DNA of 64,000 nucleotides, from the NCBI GenBank assembly GCA_023391095.1, contig JAEWBN010000017.1, forward strand, positions 32,260 through 96,259. Direction: 5' to 3'. Below the pieces are notes generated by a model. That model searched no databases. It was not told where the DNA came from and saw only the letters and a list, made by a program, of their open reading frames with translations. Source of the DNA: Pseudomonadota bacterium (GTDB taxonomy: Bacteria > Pseudomonadota > Alphaproteobacteria > Rhizobiales > Devosiaceae). Below, one piece after another: positions 59,354 to 64,000 of the stretch; the stretch's first letter is position 1, and every line of letters starts with the position of its first letter. The position numbers were made by a program, and so were the translations under genes.

Positions 59354-61311
59354 CAGATGCCCTTTCTGCCTAGCCCGTAAGCACCCCGCAGAGCACCGTC
59401 GAGGCTGCCATCCGCGATAGCATTCTTGACCGTGCCAATAATAATGCGAGCGACTTCTACGCCGTTCTCACTGCTCATTGTCGCAGACTTGGCCGCGACG
59501 GGCTGGCCGCCTTCGTTGTAGATTTCCACTCTGAGGGCCCGCCCTTCATTCCCTTGCTCGTACGATTTCAACGGCACCCGAGAGTGGTCGATAACAGTTT
59601 CGTTGGGATGGAGGATACCAAAGCGCCCCCCTCGACCGTCGACGCCCCCCGTGCGAGGCCCGTCCCAAGTGTAGCCACCTCCCTCCCAGCTGCCCCACGC
59701 TGATGCACCCCCTCCGAGAAAACCCGGCCCTCCAGCTCCAAGGCTGAACGGATTGCCGCCCCATCCCCCGCCACCCATGGCCGCGCCGAAGATCATGTCG
59801 AAGATCCCGTCGAGCGCCATCGACATGGCCCGGTCGGCAATCTTGTCGAGAGCCGACACACCGGCATCGCCCAGTGCCGTCCAGAAGTCCTTGCCCTGCC
59901 GCAGGCCATTGGTCAGGTCGTTCACGAAGCCGCCGACCGTGGCGCGATAGAAGGCGGTCTCATTGGCCACGATTTTCTGCATGGCCTCCTGCTCGGCCAT
60001 GACCCGAACCAGCGCCTCGATCTTTTTCCGTTCTTCGTCGGTGGCCGCTGCCCCGGCGCGGCGCAAGGCATTGGCCACTTCCTTGTCGACAGCGCTGAGC
60101 CCCATCAGGCTCTGCTCATGCTCCAGCTCGGAAATCAGCGCGGCCACGGCCTGCTGTTCGCGCTCCAGATCGGAAATGGACTTGGCGCCGGACCGGTCGT
60201 CCTGCGCCAGCTGCCGGCGCCGCTCTTCGGCAGCAAGCCGCTGCTGCGCCAGGTTGAGCACCTGCTGCTCGGTCAGGATGACATCGCCACTCTTGGCCTC
60301 GCCCCTGACCCGATCCATTTCCCGTTCGAGCGACAGCTGCTCGGCCGTGAGCGCGTTGAGCCGCTCCTGCTCGGCGATGAATTCCTGCTGGTCGTAGAAA
60401 ATCTTCGGGTCGGGACCCTGCATCATGACAGCAGCCAGCTCAGCATTGAGCTGGCCGGTTCGGGCGGCCGCCGCGGCAATGACAGGGATGAGCGCTACCA
60501 GAACGTCCCTAAACCCTTTCATGGTGGGAACCGTTTCGGCGCCAGTGGTGCCCGCAAGTGTCGAAAGAACGGTATCTAGGTCGGCAGAGGTTACCGACCC
60601 ATCGGCGATCTTGGCTTCCAGCTCCGAGAATGCAGACTGAAGGGCGTCGATTTCATCAGCCGTTCCCCCGACGGCTTGAATATCTGTCCGCGCGGCCGCC
60701 AGTTCCACGCGCAGGTCGGATACCCTGCTGCGCGCTTCAGCGAAGGCTTCGTCCACCAACACCTCGGTAGCTTTATTCAGGTCTGAAACCGAAGCGGCCC
60801 GGTCAAGTTCGTCGACATAGGCCTTGAGCGAGGGAACCGCCTCGCCCCAGTTCTGGGCCACGCGCCGGATCAGGTCGTTCTGCTCCTTGATCACTTCCGT
60901 GGCTTGCTTGCCGTCGGTGTTGAGGCTGGTCAGGTACTGAAACAGCGCCGCGCTCGCCGCGATCGTGCCGATGGTGATCAGCGAGATAGGGTTGACGAGG
61001 CTCAGGAAAGCCGTCTTGAGCGCCCCCAGCACCTGTCCGCCGCTCATCCCGGTAAACACCTGGTTGAGCTGGGTGCCCTGCTGGATGGCCAGAATCAGCG
61101 GTGACTGGCCCGAAGCCATCATCACCCCGATATCGTTGAGCTGCGCCGCCACATTGGCCGTTGCGAAGCTGGTGCCGTTCATGGCGGCCGCCGCCCGGCC
61201 TCCCTGACTTGTCAGCGCTGCCCCGACGCGGTTGGCATCGCTGACAACCGCGTCGAATGCGGGCTTGGTCTGGTTCTTCGCCGTGATGGCAACTGCCAGT
61301 TGCGGGTTCAT
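59353..61311 (-). CDS. Tail length tape measure protein
   Basis: A 652-residue protein. It has a variable N-terminal domain (AAMNGTSFATANVAAQLNDIGVMMASGQSP, the conserved start of this tape-measure family), a membrane-like stretch (about residues 105-135), long helical coiled coil (about 170-470, many Ala, Glu, Gln, Arg) and a Gly/Trp-rich region (GGGWGGNPFSLGAGG) before a basic C-terminal domain. The family's TMP length sets tail length, so this would be a relatively short tail. Its ATG overlaps the stop of the frameshifted GT extension (ATGA). Confidence 0.9.
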   Translation of the reverse strand: MNPQLAVAITAKNQTKPAFDAVVSDANRVGAALTSQGGRAAAAMNGTSFATANVAAQLNDIGVMMASGQSPLILAIQQGTQLNQVFTGMSGGQVLGALKTAFLSLVNPISLITIGTIAASAALFQYLTSLNTDGKQATEVIKEQNDLIRRVAQNWGEAVPSLKAYVDELDRAASVSDLNKATEVLVDEAFAEARSRVSDLRVELAAARTDIQAVGGTADEIDALQSAFSELEAKIADGSVTSADLDTVLSTLAGTTGAETVPTMKGFRDVLVALIPVIAAAAARTGQLNAELAAVMMQGPDPKIFYDQQEFIAEQERLNALTAEQLSLEREMDRVRGEAKSGDVILTEQQVLNLAQQRLAAEERRRQLAQDDRSGAKSISDLEREQQAVAALISELEHEQSLMGLSAVDKEVANALRRAGAAATDEERKKIEALVRVMAEQEAMQKIVANETAFYRATVGGFVNDLTNGLRQGKDFWTALGDAGVSALDKIADRAMSMALDGIFDMIFGAAMGGGGWGGNPFSLGAGGPGFLGGGASAWGSWEGGGYTWDGPRTGGVDGRGGRFGILHPNETVIDHSRVPLKSYEQGNEGRALRVEIYNEGGQPVAAKSATMSSENGVEVARIIIGTVKNAIADGSLDGALRGAYGLGRKGI

Positions 61312-61466
61312 GTCCGCCCCTCATATTCGGCCTTGAGCGAAAGATAGGCCAGCCAGTGGTCATAGTCGGCGAGGGTGAAGCCCTCGCGGATTTCCTTGGG
61401 AGTCTTGTGCAGCCGATCCGCCAGCCAGAAGATGTTGAAGAGCTGGGGATCGGCTTCTAGTTTCCC
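61308..61466 (-). CDS. GT extension of the tail assembly chaperone, made by -1 frameshift
   Basis: Continues the 61457-61804 gene in the -1 frame. At 61466-61460 the minus strand reads G-GGA-AAC immediately before the TAG stop; slipping back one base gives GGG AAA CTA and a further 50 or so residues, LEADPQLFNIFWLADRLHKT through FTLADYDHWLAYLSLK to the end EYEGRT. A 9-bp stem (AGCCGATCC / GGATCGGCT, 61447-61455 with 61411-61419) starts 4 nt past the slippery site. The new stop overlaps the tape measure start (ATGA), as in lambda gpGT. No separate start codon is needed. Confidence 0.85.
   Translation of the reverse strand, partial: GKLEADPQLFNIFWLADRLHKTPKEIREGFTLADYDHWLAYLSLKAEYEGRT
61411..61466 (-). 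promoter_or_regulatory. Programmed -1 ribosomal frameshift signal
   Basis: Slippery heptamer GGGAAAC at 61466-61460, the 0-frame TAG directly after it, a 4-nt spacer and a 9-bp stem with 27-nt loop (an inner CCAG/CTGG pairing extends it). This is the textbook arrangement for tail chaperone G/GT recoding. Confidence 0.85.
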
Positions 61467-61804
61467 CGCGCTTCCTCTTCGGAAATCCGGCCCATCATCT
61501 TGAGCGCAATGCTCTGCAGCACGTCCGGCGCCGCACTGGTCCGCAGGAAATGCGCATCGCCCAGCTTGAACAGCTGCTCGCCCTTCTCATTGGTGGACTT
61601 GAGCACGATCAGATAGGGCGCAATGCGATTGACCGCGCCGGACTTGGCCATCTCATTGACCTGCTGCAGGTCGTCGAGCGTCACCATGGTGTAATAGATG
61701 ACCAGTGGCGTGGCCCCGCCGTCGAGCGACCATTCGGGCACTTCGATACGCCGGCGCGCTTCTGGCTGGGCATGATTGGCGATTGCCTGCTGTAGCGGGT
61801 TCAT
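61457..61804 (-). CDS. Tail assembly chaperone, G-like
   Basis: A 115-residue protein (MNPLQQAIANHAQPEARRRI at the start, LKSTNEKGEQLFKLGDAHFL in the middle, GRISEEEARGN at the end). Position between tail tube and tape measure, length and the frameshift signal at its 3' end identify it as the short form of the G/GT chaperone pair that recruits the tube subunit to the tape measure. Its ATG overlaps the tube gene stop by one base. Confidence 0.82.
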   Translation of the reverse strand: MNPLQQAIANHAQPEARRRIEVPEWSLDGGATPLVIYYTMVTLDDLQQVNEMAKSGAVNRIAPYLIVLKSTNEKGEQLFKLGDAHFLRTSAAPDVLQSIALKMMGRISEEEARGN

Positions 61805-62205
61805 CAGGTATGAGCCCCGCGCACGAGCGGGCCGGTGCCCTGAAACTGCGCCGTAAACGGCACGATCGCGCCATTGTCGCTGGCAATTTCGACATTGGTC
61901 ACGATCAGGTTGCCGCTCAGCTTGGCGAGGCCCGTGGCCGTGCCGATCGGCGACATTTCGAAGGCGAGTTCGGCCCCCTCCACCACAACCGCCTGGCCGT
62001 TGGTGTCCCCTGGGAAGTAATGGCCGCGCATCGAGCCGCTGAAGCTCGGCAGCCCGTCCGGCTTGTGGGTGCGGGCCGTGTCACCCTGCGCGGTGTCCTC
62101 GAGCGTCCCCGCCGTCGCTGTGATGGTGAAGCCGGTCAGCTCGGCCACGGCCGTCGGCACCGCACCGACCTTCAACACGCCGGCATTGCCGCGATAAGTC
62201 GTCAT
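61804..62205 (-). CDS. Major tail tube protein
   Basis: A 133-residue beta-rich protein (VLKVGAVPTAVAELTGFTIT, DTARTHKPDGLPSFSGSMRG, AIVPFTAQFQGTGPLVRG) in the position of lambda gpV, directly before the G/GT chaperone. The alternating strand pattern and length fit a small siphovirus tail tube subunit. AAAGGAAAG lies before the ATG at 62205. Confidence 0.82.
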   Translation of the reverse strand: MTTYRGNAGVLKVGAVPTAVAELTGFTITATAGTLEDTAQGDTARTHKPDGLPSFSGSMRGHYFPGDTNGQAVVVEGAELAFEMSPIGTATGLAKLSGNLIVTNVEIASDNGAIVPFTAQFQGTGPLVRGAHT

Positions 62206-62225
62206 TTGTCTTTCCTTTCAGGACA

Positions 62226-62249
62226 TAGAAAAACCCCGCCGAAGCGGGG
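62226..62249 (-). terminator. Phage intrinsic terminator, copy 2
   Basis: Minus-strand hairpin CCCCGC-TTCG-GCGGGG followed by TTTTT, 24 bp upstream of the tail tube start. Only one base of the 29-base block 62221-62249 differs from the block at 50880-50908. Confidence 0.85.
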
Positions 62250-62370
62250 CCGTTAAGATTACCGGGCGAGAGCAGTTCAGGCGGTCACTTGTCACCGCTA
62301 GAGTGCGAACGCGCCGGGTCCTGGCAGACCACGGCGCGCTCTAACCAAACCCGAACGAACGAGGTTCAGG

Positions 62371-63234
62371 ATGGCTGACGCTGTCACACCACTATTTCTA
62401 GGCGCCCGCAATGGGCCGACTTTCGCAATGGCTAGCGAAAGCTATATCAACAACGGCGGCGAGGCCCGGCATCTCGACAAGATCATTGCCGAGCTCGGAC
62501 ACCTGCCCGTGACCGAAATTGTGCCGTTCACCATCTATGAGATGGCCAAGGCAGTCTATCCGACCCAGGCCAACTCCACCCGGAACCGCCAGGCGATCAC
62601 ACCCGCGAGGGCCGTCATGCTGCACGCTTACGAGCGCGGCTGGGCGCCCCAAATCCGCCTGCGCCGCTTCAAGGAAGAGAAGCGCAAGCGCAAATCTCCG
62701 GCCAGCCAGGCATGGCTTCATGTGTTCTGCCGTCAATGCGAGGCCGACAACCTGCCCCATCTCGCGGCCTTGGTCCTGTTCATGTCCCATACCGGCGCGC
62801 GGGTCAGCGAGGCCATCCGGCTGGAATGGTCGGAAGTCGATCTCATCGGTCGCAAGGCGCTGCTGCTGCGGACCAAGACAGACGTCAATTCTGTCAGGCA
62901 TCTGACCGACGAGCTCGTCGCCCGGCTCCATGCCCTGCGCGAAACCGCCGACATGGATGCGCCGGTCTTTGGCTATCGCTCGCGCTACGGCGTCAATGAC
63001 AGGATCATGGCCGTCTGTCGACGGGCCGAGATACCGTACAAATCGAGCCATGCCTGCGGGCGCCACAGCTTTGCGACCAACGCCATTGGCTTCGGCATGG
63101 ACATCCGGACCGCCATGGACGCCGGCGGCTGGAAGAGCAGCGCCGTCTTTATCGAAACCTATGTGCATGTGAAGAACGCAGGCCGCCTTGTCGCCGACCG
63201 CTTCAACGCCTTCCAGTTCTCGACCGAGCTTTGA
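62371..63234 (+). CDS. Tyrosine recombinase / integrase
   Basis: A 287-residue site-specific recombinase on the opposite strand from the phage genes. The C-terminal catalytic domain shows the first Arg in MSHTGARVSEAIRLEWSEVD, the Lys in LLLRTKTD, the box SHACGRHSFATNAIG with Arg and His, and the Tyr nucleophile in ETYVHVKNAGR. The first catalytic His is one residue further from the Arg than in the usual HxxRH box. The N-terminal arm-binding and SAM-like regions seem short. It lies between the tail tube gene and a structural gene at 63299, an unusual position. Confidence 0.9.
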   Translation: MADAVTPLFLGARNGPTFAMASESYINNGGEARHLDKIIAELGHLPVTEIVPFTIYEMAKAVYPTQANSTRNRQAITPARAVMLHAYERGWAPQIRLRRFKEEKRKRKSPASQAWLHVFCRQCEADNLPHLAALVLFMSHTGARVSEAIRLEWSEVDLIGRKALLLRTKTDVNSVRHLTDELVARLHALRETADMDAPVFGYRSRYGVNDRIMAVCRRAEIPYKSSHACGRHSFATNAIGFGMDIRTAMDAGGWKSSAVFIETYVHVKNAGRLVADRFNAFQFSTEL

Positions 63235-63240
63235 AGGCAT

Positions 63241-63267
63241 AGCCGGGGCGGAAAAGCCGTCCCGGCT
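63241..63267. terminator. Hairpin between convergent integrase and phage genes
   Basis: An 11-bp stem (AGCCGGGGCGG / CCGTCCCGGCT with one G-T pair), loop AAAAG, starting 7 bp after the integrase stop. No T tract on either strand, so termination efficiency is uncertain. Confidence 0.5.
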
Positions 63268-63298
63268 CACCCCCACTTGATGTGAGGGTGTGGGTGCC

Positions 63299-63706
63299 TC
63301 AGAACTCAGGATCGGGCACGAAGCGAAGGCCACGGCTGGCGAGAATGCCCGCAGCATGTTCGGTCGGGATCACATCGCCAGAAGCCGAATAGACCTGTAG
63401 GTTCGCGCCGCTGATCGCTTCCTGTGCGGTTGCAGCGTCGATAATGCCATCCTGCCCCCACACGTTAGTGCCGATGTCCGGCAAGTCTCCGTTGGCCATG
63501 GCCTGCCACTCGGCAACATCCTCGTCGGAGGCTGACGCGTCACTCATCAGATAGTGGGTAGCAGGGCTTTCGGTTGTCGCGTTGGGGTCGTCGGTCAGTT
63601 TGCGGCTGAAAGTGCCAGGGCCGCGCCCCATGGCTTCCCAGACCTTGTTGACGTTCTCGCGGGCAGCGGCGGTGCAGACGCAGATTGCAGGCAGGTTGGC
63701 CATCAT
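63299..63706 (-). CDS. Phage protein of unknown function
   Basis: A 135-residue protein from ATG 63706 (AGGAG at 8 nt; the longer frame to 63976 is only a shadow of the next gene). It has NLPAICVCTAAARENVNKVW, ESPATHYLMSDASASDEDVA and LPDIGTNVWGQDGIIDAATA, suggesting a small structural or fibre-associated protein. It follows the LamG-like gene by 7 bp and is convergent with the integrase. Confidence 0.65.
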   Translation of the reverse strand: MMANLPAICVCTAAARENVNKVWEAMGRGPGTFSRKLTDDPNATTESPATHYLMSDASASDEDVAEWQAMANGDLPDIGTNVWGQDGIIDAATAQEAISGANLQVYSASGDVIPTEHAAGILASRGLRFVPDPEF

Positions 63707-63713
63707 TTGGCTC

Positions 63714-64000
63714 CTAGATCTTGAGAAGTTCGGAACGGATGCGCTTGGCAGTGGACAAGTCCAAGGTGGAGCGCCCAACCAGTGGAACCAGCAGAGAGCC
63801 ACCGAAGAAGGCCGTGGCGGTGCCGTTGTTGTTGACCGCTCCGAGCAACCATGTGGTGGCTGTTGGCAGTGAGCCTGTCCACGCACCCGAGCCGACGACT
63901 TCGCCATCGGCGAAAAGGTATGCCGTGGTACCGTCCGTCCAGAGACCAACGACATGCTCCGCGCCGCGCAGGTCAATGCCGGTGCTGTCGATAACCGTCT
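63714..64000 (-). CDS. Phage LamG/concanavalin-like protein (partial, runs off the right edge)
   Basis: The last 94 residues of a protein that starts beyond the window. The pattern VVGLWTDGTTAYLFADGEVV, then GSLPTATTWLLGAVNNNGTA followed by FFGGSLL is that of LamG or concanavalin A-like lectin domains, where a query on a curved beta-sandwich face often binds sugars; in phages these decorate fibres or capsids. It ends with the helical STAKRIRSELLKI. Confidence 0.7.
   Translation of the reverse strand, partial: TVIDSTGIDLRGAEHVVGLWTDGTTAYLFADGEVVGSGAWTGSLPTATTWLLGAVNNNGTATAFFGGSLLVPLVGRSTLDLSTAKRIRSELLKI

Larger units (their letters stand above)
48655..64000 (-). mobile_element. Siphovirus-type prophage (tail, fibre and lysis genes; continues right)
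   Basis: A tight minus-strand run from tail tube to lysis genes with lambda-like order: tube, G/GT, tape measure, M-, L-, K-, J-like tip, fibres, endolysin, holin-like proteins. A tyrosine integrase lies in the opposite orientation at 62371. No terminase, portal, capsid or head-tail joining gene is inside the window. The left limit may extend to about 42.7 kb if the cassettes are prophage cargo. Confidence 0.85.

Noticed and set aside
43025..64000. CRISPR arrays, transposases or insertion sequence ends
   Set aside because: No regularly spaced direct repeats and no transposase-like proteins were seen in the accessory region or elsewhere in the window.

Overview
The window looks like the chromosome of a high-GC alphaproteobacterium of the order Hyphomicrobiales, most like Devosia and its relatives. 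The pointers are the ruvCAB–ybgC–tolQ linkage, a 6S RNA between a 5-formyltetrahydrofolate cyclo-ligase gene and zapA, a tkt–gap–pgk–fba glycolytic cluster with a class I aldolase, MipZ, and pal–cpoB–tilS. The genus is inferred from gene content, not from a search.

Bases 1–42,724 are ordinary, densely coded chromosome. The left end (minus strand) holds tolQ (cut by the window edge), ybgC, a helix-hairpin-helix protein, a Nudix hydrolase and ruvBAC. Two membrane diguanylate cyclases, yebC, an alanine/sodium symporter, a YmdB-type phosphodiesterase, the folate enzyme, 6S RNA and zapA follow. From 10.5 to 17.6 kb is the central carbon block (transketolase, GAPDH, PGK, aldolase), interrupted by a glycolipid-binding-domain protein and MipZ. 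From 17.7 to 28.5 kb lie a degenerate ThiE-like protein, a Sel1-repeat protein, an inositol monophosphatase, a MotAB-like stator pair, pal, cpoB, tilS, argB and a TauE/SafE permease. From 28.5 to 42.7 kb are a TetR/MFS efflux pair, threonine dehydratase, a secreted protein of unknown function, several metabolic enzymes, an ABC exporter, an ArsC-like protein, a SmtB-type zinc sensor, a mandelate racemase-family enzyme, a zinc-type CDF exporter with a long operator-like palindrome, an SDR and a flavoprotein.

At about 42.7 kb the character changes. Bases 43.0–48.7 kb form an accessory island with visibly lower GC in parts. It carries two diverged copies of one three-gene cassette (TIGR04255-like protein, GW(D/N)G-motif protein, IGxVxxSVxxVRxL-motif protein) in opposite orientations. 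Between them sit an SRAP (SOS response-associated peptidase) gene and a two-gene operon (52-aa HTH protein plus zinc ribbon) with an exact alphaproteobacterial LexA box in front of it. This paired cassette is the best candidate for an undescribed, possibly defensive, system.

From 48,655 to the right edge is a siphovirus-type prophage read on the minus strand: tail tube, G/GT chaperone with a textbook -1 frameshift signal, tape measure, M-, L-, K- and J-like tail tip proteins, fibre proteins (one ending in a C1q-like domain), then a lysis cassette. A tyrosine integrase lies in the opposite orientation just before the tail tube gene, and no head or packaging gene is visible inside the window, so the element could be a prophage continuing to the right, a remnant, or a headless tail-like particle cluster.
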